From Cyclaneusma minus (Eukaryota > Ascomycota > Leotiomycetes > Marthamycetales > Marthamycetaceae), in contig JAKZHN010000016.1 of NCBI GenBank assembly GCA_037179335.1, positions 682,001-746,000 on the forward strand: DNA of 64,000 nucleotides, given 5' to 3'. Position 1 is the stretch's first letter. Every line of letters begins with the position of its first letter. Positions 24,188 to 35,074 of the stretch are shown one piece after another. The notes below the pieces were generated by a model. It made no database searches, was not told the DNA's origin, and saw only the letters and a list, made by a program, of their open reading frames with translations. The position numbers were made by a program, and so were the translations under genes.

Positions 24188-27100
24188 TTATTCTCTCGAA
24201 GGCTTTTTGAACAGGCGCTGAGTGCCGCCGATCTTGCCCAGATCTGCGAAACTCGTTGTCCTCCTGTCCCTCTCCCTTTCCTTCTCGGCGCTCGCCAAGC
24301 GGACTTGTTCTTCCATACTCTTCACCCATGCTGCCTGTCCCTCCGTCATCTCGATCTTCTTGCCTGTGGGTCCTGCAAGACCTAGTGCGGGTTCCTCCTC
24401 CATCATCCAATCAAGCCTGGGCAAGCTCCTCGATGTGCTCGAGGTATTTGAGCCAGGTGTGTCCGGGGCGTAACCCTGTTGATTACGCAATGGAGTGCCT
24501 GGAGCATCCATGTCTCTAGCGCCCATACTTCTCCTTCCTTTACGAGCCGCAAGACTAGTCATTGGACGATTCATGCTTAGAGATGATGCAGATCGATCAC
24601 TCATAGCGGGTGAGCTCCTACCATCACTAGGAGGGCTGCTCCTCGTGTTGTCGTGGTTTCTTCCACCGCCAAAGGAGTAAGCAGAGCCGGAGCTGACAGC
24701 TCGAGATGCAGCCGAGATTTCTATCTTTCCGTCTCCTTTGCGGCCGTGGTGGTTGGCGTATTCCTTGAGATATTCACCTAGGTCCGCCCAACCTCCACCT
24801 ACACGCACCATAAGACGCTCGCCGCGCTCGCCGACGAGGCGGACGAAGAGCTTGATGGGTGCTTCGCCTGTACCCTTGGACAGATGGTAAACCTTGATTT
24901 CAGGGTTGCTGGTCTGGTGGCGAAGGCGGGGTCCATTTTTGGCGTACGCTGGTGCAAGGGTGAATGAAGGCGTTGGGGCCCGCGAGTTTGACCGAGCTGA
25001 GTCCGGAGTCACTGCCAATCGCTTTGAACGTGTAAGGGCATCTGCGTCGCGGTCGGCCGGCTCAGACGAGAGACGAATTCGGGCAGGAATGTTTTCCAAG
25101 ACGTTGTTGATATGGTAGGCAAATTGATCATCGGAGTTTTGGACAGCACTCGAAGTTGAGCGAGCGGGTGTAGGGTTGGCTTTGGCACGGTGTGCGTCTT
25201 TAGGCGTGGCCGGAAGATCAGTCAGACTCGAGTCGTTATCACTGAGTTCATGGTCAACAAGAGTTGGAAGCGACAACCTGCTGTCTCCGTCGAAAATTGG
25301 CGACGGTTCCAGGAATTGCCTGCTACCCCTCGAACCCTCCGGTACCTTGGACTTTCGAGTGAGTGGAGACGACTGTTCGTACCCACCAAGGGAGAAATAC
25401 GACAGTGATGTCGGCGACACTGGCGATGATTCCGTGACATGAGGTGTTTGGGGTCGTTTGCCGTACGGTTGTTCTGGAGAAGAAGGGTTCAAAGGACTTG
25501 ACATCATTCTGTGTGGCGAGCTCACTGGAGTTGAATTGCTCGATCCGCTAGACGCTCTTGATCTCGTAATACTGATTCTCTTCACGCCACCCGGAGAGAT
25601 CCTCTCTAACGAGGTAACGGAAGCTCTCCTAGTGGTCATCTCTGGGGAGAATCGATGTTCTGTCAGATCGTGTGGCATAGCCTTGACGGATGGCGGAGAT
25701 TTCAGGCTTGGTGCCTTTTGTTCAGGGAGTTCGGGCTTCACAACAGGAGAAACGTGGCCGGAATGATTGTCTGCTTCGTAGGATTCTGTCTGGGATCTGG
25801 TTATTGAGTCGTCAGCTTCATCTCGTCTTTGACGCTTTGGTGACGTAGAGCCCTTAGGAAGTAGCCCTGACAAGATTCCAGTGGTCTCGAGAGGAGGCAA
25901 GGTCGGCTTTGGAGACAGCATGGGCTTTTCTTCCTCATCAGAACTCGACATCGCAGTGTTGTAATCGAACAACGTGGTCTTCTTTCGTCCATCACGAAGG
26001 TCCTCCTCTAGACCGCCAAGCTCAATTCCACTCGAAGCTCTAGCACCATCAAGGCCGTATCCATCAAGAGTCGACTTCTGGTTGATCAGGGTTTCAGGAA
26101 CCACCTGCAGCGGCATGTGTTCGTGATGATCGGCGCTTGGCATCTTTGTCGATCCGTTCTCACCATCAAAAGGAGAGTATTGATGAATTTCAGGCATTCC
26201 CTTGGGCGTGGAGTGGTGACCATCCTCAGCTTTCGTCACAGTCTCCACATTCTGCCTTGCTGACAAGCTTGCCAGACCTTCGGGAGTCCTCGATGTTCCG
26301 GAAGTGGCAGAATCCCTTGCTTCGACGGAGCCAGCTTCTTTGGCAAGCTCGGACTCTGCTGAGTCCTTGACAGACTGCCGCTCTCGCTTTTGACGTTTCT
26401 CTGCTTCAAGTCGCCAGAGACCTTCTCGTACACGCTGTTCCGCACAAACGGTCCACTCAGCATAGTCTCTTTCAAGAGCATCCATCCTGTCAATCCACGT
26501 GTCGGGTACCACGTCGTCTGTGCCCTCCAGGTTATCAAGAATACGGTCGATTTTCTTGCCTAGAGAAGCGACCTTCTGTTTCAGCACGGATTGCATGACC
26601 TCGAAACTTTGCTTGTCAATGGCTGGTATAGCCGATGGATCCAATTTGGTTGCCGTATTTGGGCCAGTGGCATCGCCTTTTCCTCTTCCCAGATTGATTG
26701 CATTCCAGCCCGACTTGAGAGCCACTTCTGCATCCTCTAGGCCTGTTATCAACGCAGGGACTTCTCGTAGAATTGCCAGGCGCACACTCCATGTATCCAT
26801 GAGTTTTGTTAGGCGTGCCAGATGGGGTAGGAACTGTAGAACTGTAGCAGTAATAATGGTACTAAACTCGTCCATACGATTGTAGCTCATCAGGGACGAT
26901 GCCATAGCCCCAGTCGATTGAGAAGAGGAGGAGGGTCGCGATCTTGGCCGAATGTGACTGTCCAGAACGCGAAATTTCAGGGCTTCGATGTCTAACTCTC
27001 CCATCTCTCGGTAAATAGCGTCGATGCGCTGCTGGTATTCCCGTACGAGCTTTGATGGCAAGCTGCCCCAGTAAACTTGGTCGCTCGATTCACCAGTCTG

Positions 27101-27499
27101 CAAAGCAGCCGGTGTTTCGTCCTGGGCGGACTGCTGTTCTCCTCCGCGCATACTGTCGTGTTGCGGGTGCTCGAGAGTAGGTGGTTGAAAGGCGTCCGGA
27201 TCGCTCTTCTTCCAAGGCCAGTCCGACAATTCTTTTGCCCATGCTTGGATATTTTTGGAAGCTAGGCCGGCGCGTATTCCGAAAGATCGCTCGATATCGT
27301 TTGAGTTCTCGACGCTGATTCGAAGGATGGAGGGGGCGACGGAGGAGGGTGTTGGGGTGCTGAAGGCTTCGATTATGGTGTCGGGGGAGATGCTTGAGAG
27401 GTCTTCGCTGTACTGAGGCCGTCTGGGTGAGTGGGCTGGACTTCCCGAGTTGGGATGTAGGAGGGACGACCTCCTCATGAGAGAGGGCGACGAATCCAT
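24188..27499 (-). CDS. Kar9-like cytoskeletal protein with GAR (Gas2) domain
   Basis: A single exon of 1103 residues. The N-terminal 350 residues are helical and resemble the KAR9 family (LPSKLVREYQQRIDAIYREM, then spectrin-like helices with IDRILDNLEGTDDVVPDTWI). A long Ser/Pro-rich region follows, with many SP/TP sites (RISPGG, SSPLNPSSPEQP). Near residues 890-960 is a GAR/Gas2-type microtubule-binding domain (VYHLSKGTGEAPIKLFVRLV, RLMVRVGGGWADLGEYL). Role by family: links microtubules to actin-based transport for nuclear and spindle positioning; the SP/TP sites suit control by cyclin-dependent kinase. It is divergent from LYS4, with 917 bp between the start codons. Assignment to KAR9 is by pattern, not by alignment. 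Confidence 0.75.
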   Translation of the reverse strand: MDSSPSLMRRSSLLHPNSGSPAHSPRRPQYSEDLSSISPDTIIEAFSTPTPSSVAPSILRISVENSNDIERSFGIRAGLASKNIQAWAKELSDWPWKKSDPDAFQPPTLEHPQHDSMRGGEQQSAQDETPAALQTGESSDQVYWGSLPSKLVREYQQRIDAIYREMGELDIEALKFRVLDSHIRPRSRPSSSSQSTGAMASSLMSYNRMDEFSTIITATVLQFLPHLARLTKLMDTWSVRLAILREVPALITGLEDAEVALKSGWNAINLGRGKGDATGPNTATKLDPSAIPAIDKQSFEVMQSVLKQKVASLGKKIDRILDNLEGTDDVVPDTWIDRMDALERDYAEWTVCAEQRVREGLWRLEAEKRQKRERQSVKDSAESELAKEAGSVEARDSATSGTSRTPEGLASLSARQNVETVTKAEDGHHSTPKGMPEIHQYSPFDGENGSTKMPSADHHEHMPLQVVPETLINQKSTLDGYGLDGARASSGIELGGLEEDLRDGRKKTTLFDYNTAMSSSDEEEKPMLSPKPTLPPLETTGILSGLLPKGSTSPKRQRRDEADDSITRSQTESYEADNHSGHVSPVVKPELPEQKAPSLKSPPSVKAMPHDLTEHRFSPEMTTRRASVTSLERISPGGVKRISITRSRASSGSSNSTPVSSPHRMMSSPLNPSSPEQPYGKRPQTPHVTESSPVSPTSLSYFSLGGYEQSSPLTRKSKVPEGSRGSRQFLEPSPIFDGDSRLSLPTLVDHELSDNDSSLTDLPATPKDAHRAKANPTPARSTSSAVQNSDDQFAYHINNVLENIPARIRLSSEPADRDADALTRSKRLAVTPDSARSNSRAPTPSFTLAPAYAKNGPRLRHQTSNPEIKVYHLSKGTGEAPIKLFVRLVGERGERLMVRVGGGWADLGEYLKEYANHHGRKGDGKIEISAASRAVSSGSAYSFGGGRNHDNTRSSPPSDGRSSPAMSDRSASSLSMNRPMTSLAARKGRRSMGARDMDAPGTPLRNQQGYAPDTPGSNTSSTSRSLPRLDWMMEEEPALGLAGPTGKKIEMTEGQAAWVKSMEEQVRLASAEKERERDRRTTSFADLGKIGGTQRLFKKPSRE

Positions 27500-28176
27500 G
27501 GTGGTCGCTGTTGGTCAGTAGACTGGAACACGGCGTTCAGGCGGACATCGCTCGGGAGTCGGCAGTTGAGCTGGCTCGAGTGTTGGGGAGACGCCGTTTG
27601 CTGGCTGGCCGGGGAAGGAGGAGAACCACGGGTCGCTTTTTCGGGTCGAGTGGTAGGGTTGCGAAAGAGAAGAGAATTAACGATAGTGAGGTTGTCGCGG
27701 CCGACAGTTAAAGGAGCGTGGGGGACTAGGGCAGTTTGGCGTTTGTCGGATAGTGGAAGCTGCAAATTGGCACAGCTGGTTCATGGTGCGAGGTGAAGGT
27801 GATGACGCATTGTGCTGAGTATCAGAAAGCGACGGAGGCGAGAATGTTCAGGAAAGGAGAGAAGGAGACGTCGCGAGAGGTGTCTGGAGCTGCGACAGAA
27901 AGCTGGATCAATGTTCCGGAGAGCCAGCTGGACTGCCGGAGCTCCCTCTGGGCCAGACCAGCCCCCCAATTCAATTCAATCTGGCTTTCAATCCCCCAAA
28001 TGTTACTTGGCCCCACCACCTGCCAAAAATAGGCGATCGGCAGCTGCGGCAACAAAAGCTGTCGTCGCCCCACTACGAAGCTTGACAGCTCCTTGGCCCC
28101 GGGCCCTAAGCTTCTTCACCCCCTTGAGCCTCATGTCGTGCAGGACCAGGTAGCCATGTTGCGGGCGAGCATTCAT

Positions 28177-28286
28177 AAGAATATCTCCAGTAATCAAGAA
28201 TATTCGAAGTGTTTGGAAACATTCGGAATAATCGGAAAGCTTTCGAATAATCAGGAATATTTCTACTAACTGAGAACACTCGAAGA
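28177..28286 (+). repeat. 19-bp-period degenerate tandem array B
   Basis: Six consecutive 19-bp units (AAGAATATCTCCAGTAATC, AAGAATATTCGAAGTGTTT, GGAAACATTCGGAATAATC and so on). It lies in the LYS4 promoter, ending about 130 bp before the start codon. The rest of 27500-28416 holds no gene. Confidence 0.78.
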
Positions 28287-28416
28287 CAAAAGTCAGCTTC
28301 GGCTGTGACGGAGCGCCGGGTCGGAAAAACGTCGGCGACATGCAAGCCAATACTTAGACGCAATTGTAAGGGAATTCAACTCAAAAAGTTGTCGACTGGG
28401 TGCCAATGGGACCATC

Positions 28417-30910
28417 ATGATGCAGGTACTCATTCAACAGCACAAACATATGAGATCAATCACTCACTTATCTTTGACAGATTCTCACTGGCCTTCGAGG
28501 CCTGCGATGTCGGCCCCGGCCACTTGCGACCTTCCGCCCGTTGCTGGCTTCTTCCCACCCTTCACTGGCCGCCCGCCCTCGATCGTTGACCACTGCCCTT
28601 CGACGGCACCAGAATGTCTTCCATTCCCAGACGGAGGATCCTTCGGCATCTGCCATCCTCTCCTCCCTGGGAGCTCCGAACAAGGTGGCCCAGACCTTGA
28701 CGGAGAAGATCGTCCAGCGATATTCTGTCGGTCTGCCGAAGGACAAGTTTGTGAAGGCAGGCGACTATGTGACCTTGTCGCCACACCACTGCATGACCCA
28801 CGACAATTCGTGGCCGGTGGCGCTGAAGTTCATGTCGATTGGTGCTTCCAAGATCCATGACAACAAGCAGGTCGTCATGACGCTGGACCACGATGTGCAG
28901 AACAAGAGCGAAGCAAACCTAAAGAAATATCGTCAGATCGAAGACTTTGCAAAGGAGCAGGGCGTCGACTTTTACCCAGCTGGCCGTGGCATTGGCCATC
29001 AGATCATGGTCGAAGAAGGCTATGCTTGGCCAGGAACTGTGACTGTGGCCTCGGATAGCCACAGCAACATGTATGGGGGCGTCGGGTGTCTGGGCACTGC
29101 CATGGTCCGAACAGATGCAGCAAGCATATGGGCAACAGGCAGGACTTGGTGGCAGATCCCTCCGATCGCCAAGGTCACATTCACGGGCCTTCTGCCTAAG
29201 GGCGTGACGGGAAAGGATGTGATTGTGGCCTTGTGTGGTCTGTTCAATAACGACGAGGTGCTCAACCATGCAATCGAGTTCACGGGATCCGAACAGACCC
29301 TGCGAAGCTTGCCGGTGGATGATCGGCTTGCAATTGCGAACATGACCACGGAATGGGGAGCATTATCCGGACTGTTCCCCATTGACTCGATGTTACAGGC
29401 CTGGCTGAGATCGAAAGCTACCACGGCCGCACTATTTGACCCCAATGGCGGCAAAGACTCACGATTTACCCACCAGAGTATTGATGACTTGATTGGGAAC
29501 CAGCTGGTAGCAGACAAGGGTGCAACTTATGCGAAATCTCTCTACTTGAATCTATCGACACTTTCACCTTATGTGTCCGGACCGAACTCGGTCAAAGTCG
29601 CAACTCCCCTCAAAGATCTGGAAGCACAGAATATCAAGGTTAACAAGGCCTACCTTGTTTCCTGCACAAATTCAAGAGCCTCTGACATTGCAGCAGCTGC
29701 AAAGGTATTTAAAGACGCTGCCGGGCCGGACGGCAAGGTTCCTAAAATCGCAGATGGAGTCAAATTCTACATTGCGGCTGCTTCTATTCCAGAACAGCAG
29801 GCAGCAGAGGATGCTGGTGACTGGCAAGCACTTATTGAAGCCGGCGCACAAACATTGCCAGCTGGCTGTGGCCCTTGCATTGGTCTTGGAACTGGTTTAC
29901 TTGAGCCTGGAGAGAACGGCATAAGTGCGAGCAACCGAAACTTCAAAGGTCGCATGGGTTCTACTGATGCCAAAGCATATTTGGCAAGTCCTGAAGTCGT
30001 GGCCGCCAGTGCCTTGAATGGAAAGATCAGTGGCCCAGGCTGGTATGAGCAACCGGTGGGTGTCGAGAAAGTCGTCTTGGGCGAAGGGAATGGCATACTA
30101 GAGCAGGATCGGGCTATGAGCATTGAAGAAGCTCTGGACAAGATCATTGCTGAAGCCGATTCTCTCATCGCAGGCGCAGAAAACTCAATCATGGGCACGG
30201 AAACCAGCAGCGCCAAAGATGACGATACCTCTCTTACTGAGGTTCTTCCTGGCTTCCCAGAACGAGTAGAAGGCGAGATTGTCTTCTGCGATGCAGACAA
30301 CATCAACACCGACGGTATCTACCCCGGGAAATACACCTACCAGGACAATGTGTCCGTGGAAAAGATGGCCGAGGTGTGCATGGAGAACTACGACAAAGCA
30401 TTTGGATCCATTGCCCGTGAAGGAGATATCCTCGTGGCAGGCTTCAACTTCGGATGTGGCAGTTCTCGCGAGCAAGCGGCCACGGCAATTTTAGCCAAGA
30501 AGATCCCCATGGTCGTTGCCGGCAGTTTCGGCAACATCTTCAGCCGCAACAGCATCAACAACGCACTCATGGGCGTCGAGGTGCCACGCCTTGTGCAGCG
30601 TCTCCGCGAGACTTTCTCCTCCGCAGCGCCAGAAGGCAAGTCACAGGTCTCCGAACCATCCAACAACCGCGAGTCACTGGATTCTCCGCCACCGGCTGCT
30701 CAAGCAGCACCGACGAATGAGAAAGTGCTTACTAGGAGGACGGGCTGGAAGTTTGTGTGGGATGTGCGGAGGAGTAAGGTGGAGGTTACTGAGGGCGAGG
30801 GAGGGGCTACGTGGAGCCAGAAGGTGGGCGAGCTGCCGCCGAATGTGCAGGAGATTATTGCTCGGGGTGGTTTGGAGAAGTGGGTCAAGCATGAAATAGG
30901 AGGTGCTTGA
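28417..30910 (+). CDS. LYS4: Homoaconitase, mitochondrial (lysine biosynthesis)
   Basis: Two exons: a 9-nt first exon (ATG ATG CAG, 28417-28425), a 55-bp intron, then 28481-30910; 812 residues. I chose this start because the frame of the main exon has no ATG before the mature protein. Splicing to the 9-nt exon gives an Arg-rich, acid-free leader (MMQILTGLRGLRCRPRPLAT), a good mitochondrial presequence. Aconitase-family signatures: VASDSHSNMYGGVGCLGTAM, the iron-sulfur Cys residues in VSCTNSRASD and PAGCGPCIGLG, and the swivel domain with GFNFGCGSSREQAATAILAK. The enzyme converts homocitrate/homoaconitate to homoisocitrate in the alpha-aminoadipate pathway and needs a 4Fe-4S cluster. Length is slightly above the usual 690-780 because of a Ser/Pro-rich insert near residue 720. 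Confidence 0.95.
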
Positions 30911-32801
30911 ATGTCTTCCTAGGTACCTGCAAATATCGGCGTTCTATCGCCGAAAAGCTTTGTCGGCTTTCTTGATGCGGTGATTTATATGCAGCACCGA
31001 GGTTCAAGAGAAAGATAGGTGTTCTGATTTCCCCGAGGTGCCACGCTTGATCACTGCCAAGCCCTACCAATTTTAATGCTTGCTGCCTTTGAAAAAGGGC
31101 TACAAAGGTTGAAGATATATCGAAGAACAGATGCACGGCGTTGAATGGGGAAGCAAGCGACCCAGAGTCCTTTCTCGTTTGAGTGAGCCAAGTCTTCGGC
31201 GTGCTGTCTCGTTTCATCAATCGTTATGCTTATGCTTAAGACCATTTACATGCTATCAAACATTCCGGCCGTTTTCTGGATTCCACAACGGCTCAAAGTT
31301 CATCATAAAATGGATGTGGCCCGGCTTCATCCTCATCCGCACTGGATCCTCACAAACCTCCCAGGGCTTTGCCAATCAGCGTGTAGCCGACACCCCTTAA
31401 GCTTGCTCAAAGTAGCATGATGAACTCGGAAAGGGCTCAAGCCGCGCGATCGGCACCAGGGGCTGGCCTGGGCTTGAATGGCAGAGTGGAAAGAAATAAG
31501 CTTAAAGGCTTAACTGGACAACTCCGCAAGAATCCACGCCATTTTGGGCGGTGACGTCGTAGATCTGGTCAGACGACATTGAGTCTTGTGTTTTTTCCTC
31601 ACGAGGTTTCCCTACCCACTTCATTCGTTTATGCCTTCTCGGCCAGGATTGTGCATGCTTCGACCCCGGATTTTGGATTCCTCGCTACATTCCACCCCTG
31701 AACTGCATGAAGTTCCATTATGCCCACTTGGCCCTTATCTCCCCATTTGCGCGGGGACGGGTGTTTATCCCCTAGGTCGGCCTTTTAGCTTTTGGTAGTC
31801 CAGCATTCCCATCTTATCGACCATTTAACGAATGAGGGGGAAATTAACTTTTCCAGCGCCCATTCGGCTTGGGGCTTGGGAGCGGGTAGGTGGCGCTTGT
31901 CAGCACGGCAGTAGCATTGAAGTCTCCAGCCCTTTCGTGCCTCTGCGCGGCAAGTGCCCCTCCCGAGGTAAAGAATCCGTGCGAATCGATGTTTATTGCC
32001 ACCTCGCAAACACTCACAACCCGCGCTACACATTCTTGGCCTTCTCAGGGATGCGAGATGAAACAAATCCATTGCTTGTCTCAACTCGGAGAACCATCAG
32101 GCTGCAAGCAGCTTAGCTTTCGGGATGAGTAGCATCCAGGCTCTGCTAGCAGCCTTACCGGCCAGTCGCCCTATCTTTTCTTTGACTTCGATGTTCAAGA
32201 TTGCTGGCACTAGCCACTCTTTGGGTAGCTTCTTGGCCCTGCATGCGGAGATTAAAAATCCGAAAGCGCTGATTCGGCATTCCTCACGAGAAGGGGTGTT
32301 TGTTATACTGCAACTGTGCTTGCAACCATTTGGGTTTGCGCCTCGCTGCCAGGCCTGCCCCCAGCTCTACTAGGATCCAAGTAGTAGGAATCGTTCCTTC
32401 TTAGCGACTATCCCCTAGGCTACCACCACAAACTACCCGTCGTTTCCTGAGGCGTTACTTAATTTCCTCCTTTGTCCTCCTACTAGCCCGCTTTGAGTAG
32501 CGCCTAGGGACTAAATCGACCGGTTTCTATTACCAGGAACGTCCATCAAGTTAGCAGCAAAGACTAAGCTCAAGGACCTTCACCCATAGCTCTTCCCCTA
32601 CCTTCTCCTACCTTTCCTCATTAGCACTAGCAACGTCACTGCTGGATTCTTAAGATCCTTTGTGCTCCTCTCTCTTCTCTCATCCCCACCTCTCCAGATC
32701 TCTTCAACTCTAAACCAGGTTCCATACTCAACAGATCCGAAGAACGTCTTCTTGCTTTTCAACAACCCACACCAGGCAATTCGAACGGTCACTTCTTCAT
32801 C
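30911..32801. other. 1.9-kb intergenic region, nothing recognised
   Basis: No supported gene, tRNA or repeat array. The 32.4-32.75 kb part is strongly pyrimidine-rich (CTTCCCCTACCTTCTCC, CTCTCTTCTCTC), as expected of the promoter and leader of the following secreted-protein gene. Confidence 0.4.
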
Positions 32802-33790
32802 ATGTTCTTCAAGACTCTCACCGTCGCGACTGCGGTCGCCGGCGCCATGGCTCAACGCCCTTCCAACATGTCCATCTGTGACTACTACACTACCGCTCTG
32901 TTGAAGAACAACACCGCCGCGAACCAATACACTGTCCTGACATTGGTCGTGAACACCGCTGTCATCGGTAACTGTAAGTGGCTCGCAACTACCCCATGAC
33001 TAATTCAAGACATCGTCTAACAGACAACCCAGACACCACGCCCAATGTCGGCATCGCAGTCCCTGGTATCCTCGCCCCGGGCAACATCAACGGCACCGCC
33101 GTAAACCTCGCCCCATACTTCACCGGCATGCTCGCTTCCTCTAACCGCGGCGGCCAATCCGGTGTAGCAATTAACTTCCTCGATGGCGGTGCCGCTACAC
33201 CTCTTATGGCCAACATGCCCGCCAACTCCACCTCGGGCAACCAATACGAGCTCCTCACCCACTTGTACGAGTACTTCGGCACCCTTTTGGGCTGCACCAT
33301 GCAGGGCCAGGACGCTTTCCCCGCCTACCAAGGCCACGCCAGCATGTACGAGGTGCACAAGTTCATGGATCTCAACTACGCTGAAGTCACCTACTTCATC
33401 CAGCAAGTTGGTCTCGCCGCTGAGTCCTTCGGTGTTACCTCTGACGATGCCGCCGCTGTCGGCATGGCTCTCAACAACGCCTTCAACTACCGTTGCGCTC
33501 CTCCCGCGACTGTTGTCCCCAGCCAGGGAATGGTCCTTGAGTCTATCTGCATTGCTGACGACTGCCCGCTCGCCGCCAACGCTACTTGCAGTTCTTACAA
33601 CGCCACCTCGATGCCCGTCGCCGCTAACAGCACCAACATGTCCAACGGTACCTCCACCAGCAGCGGAAGTGGATCGTCCTCCTCTGGCTCATCTAGCTCC
33701 TCTGGCACTGCTTCGCCCAACTCCAGCGCTGCCACTGTCGGTCTTTCCGTCGCTGCCGTCTTCGGTGGTCTCTTTGCTCTCTTTTTGTAA
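32802..33790 (+). CDS. GPI-anchored secreted protein, unknown function
   Basis: Two exons (32802-32973, 33024-33790; 50-bp intron, phase 1) give 312 residues. A signal peptide is present (MFFKTLTVATAVAGAMAQ). The body (about 20-235) is folded-looking with few cysteines (SICDYYTTALLKNN, GTLLGCTMQGQD, FNYRCAPPATVV, SICIADDCPLAANATC) and N-glycosylation sites. A Ser/Gly/Thr-rich stalk follows (GSGSSSSGSSSSSGTASPNS), then a hydrophobic C-terminus (VGLSVAAVFGGLFALFL) with small residues ahead of it, a classical GPI-attachment signal. The body resembles a conserved ascomycete surface-protein family that I cannot name with confidence. Codon use is C-rich at third positions, suggesting high expression. 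Confidence 0.85.
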
Positions 33791-34322
33791 GCTATCAATT
33801 TGAACTCGGAAGTGTACGACTACGAGGGTACGAATATGGATATGTAAATATGATTTGGCTTGGAGAACATGGCTCTGTTGGACTGCTGCATTTTGTCTTT
33901 CGATGGAAGGGCCAATGTGAGGGGGAGTTTTGCTTGCCTTGATGTGTTTGATTATCCAGCTATCGGCGACGTATCAAAAAATCATTAGCAAGTAATAGTT
34001 AATATACCACCCTGCCTTCCTTAATTCATTCTGACCAAGTTCCTCGTGAGACTGGTGCTAGTGATATTCTTGACGTGGTATATTCCCGCGCGAGCCTTGA
34101 GGTCATCTAATAAGTGCTCCTGATAACTACTATGGAAGCTGGCTCAACACTCCAACCGTTGTGAATAACTTATTGCAGCAAAACCCGAGGTTCGTATACC
34201 GTGGCAGAACCCAGTCCTTTTGAATTAGGTAAGGTACAGTGCGACGAACAGAGTCTGCACCCCTTTAATTAATGTGTAGCAGTATTCAAAATGGACTTTT
34301 GTAACCTGTTGTGTTTTCACTT

Positions 34323-34438
34323 TTCAGTTATTTGAAGAACTTCAAGTCCTTCCCAGCTATTTGGGATACTTCTACTGGGATACTTTCAATTACCGGTAAT
34401 ATTCCTGATTCTTGAAACTATTCCCAGTTATTAGGAGG
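34323..34438 (+). repeat. 19-bp-period degenerate tandem array C
   Basis: About six units, including TGAAGAACTTCAAGTCCTT, GGTAATATTCCTGATTCTT and GAAACTATTCCCAGTTATT, each 19 bp. It lies upstream of the truncated tRNA copy. The remaining 33791-34322 is the AT-rich 3' flank of the GPI-protein gene. Confidence 0.72.
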
Positions 34439-34574
34439 GGGTTCAGGTTTTTTTCGCCGACCTGTAGTTATCCTATTCCAAGTCAGTGTATTGCGAAGCA
34501 ATCCAATGGGCCAATTATATAAAATTTCAAAGCTGTCTTGGTATCTTGAAGAAAAATTATCTATGGGTATTAGG

Positions 34575-34603
34575 GGTTGGGCGCCGCGAAGCGGCGCGCA
34601 ACC
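34575..34603. other. GC-rich hairpin capping the truncated tRNA-Glu copy
   Basis: GGTTG, one G-G mismatch, GCGCCGC, a GAA loop, GCGGCGC and CAACC form a 12-bp stem in a 29-nt palindrome. It sits in an otherwise AT-rich region, exactly where the T-arm of the tRNA copy should be. On the minus strand a run of five T follows within about 30 nt (near 34553). Confidence 0.75.
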
Positions 34604-34660
34604 GCGAACTAATCTCTACGTTGATGAGAGGCGGATATATTACCGATACACCAGTTCGGA
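34595..34660 (-). pseudogene. Truncated tRNA-Glu(CTC) copy, inverted relative to the intact gene
   Basis: 66 nt matching the intact tRNA-Glu at 35075 from its first base through the anticodon arm, the intron and the variable region, with a single C-to-T change in the D-stem (AACAT to AATAT). The match stops at TGCGCG; the T-arm and 3' acceptor strand are absent and replaced by a GC-rich hairpin. About 20 bp upstream of both copies also align, with C/T and G/A differences. Cannot fold as a normal tRNA. Confidence 0.85.
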
Positions 34661-34699
34661 TTTGATGCATTTGAGCGCCCTGTTCTTGATTATATTTAT

Positions 34700-34917
34700 T
34701 GAAAATACTCTTATTTATTAGGAGTATCCTTAGTATTTCGAAGTAATCAGGCGTACATGTCAATGTCTCCTCAACCATTAGGAATTCCGAATACTTGAAC
34801 TTCGGGCAGCCGGGCTTCGATTGTTAGAAATACATGTATTTCTGATCATTGAGAATACTCCCGATCATTAGGATTACTCCCGATTATCGAGAATACACTC
34901 GATTCTCCAGAGAATTG
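34700..34917 (+). repeat. 19-bp-period degenerate tandem array D (interrupted)
   Basis: Units such as AGGAGTATCCTTAGTATTT near 34720, then after an interruption GAGAATACTCCCGATCATT, AGGATTACTCCCGATTATC, GAGAATACACTCGATTCTC at 34851-34907. Same period and core as the other arrays. It lies between the two tRNA-Glu copies. Confidence 0.7.
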
Positions 34918-35074
34918 GTAATTATTATAATTATTAAAAGTAACCAATGCTCGTAGAAAAGTTGTTGTAATGGTCCCTTCTTGGCGATTTAGAACCTATC
35001 GCCGGATTCGGCAGGTACTTTCCGAAAATCGTTGGGAGTACATGTACTATTTCCTGGGATTCAAACGCATCGAA

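Noticed and set aside
28541..28549. TTG as the LYS4 start
   Set aside because: A non-ATG start is unnecessary; a spliced 9-nt exon with ATG gives a proper mitochondrial presequence.
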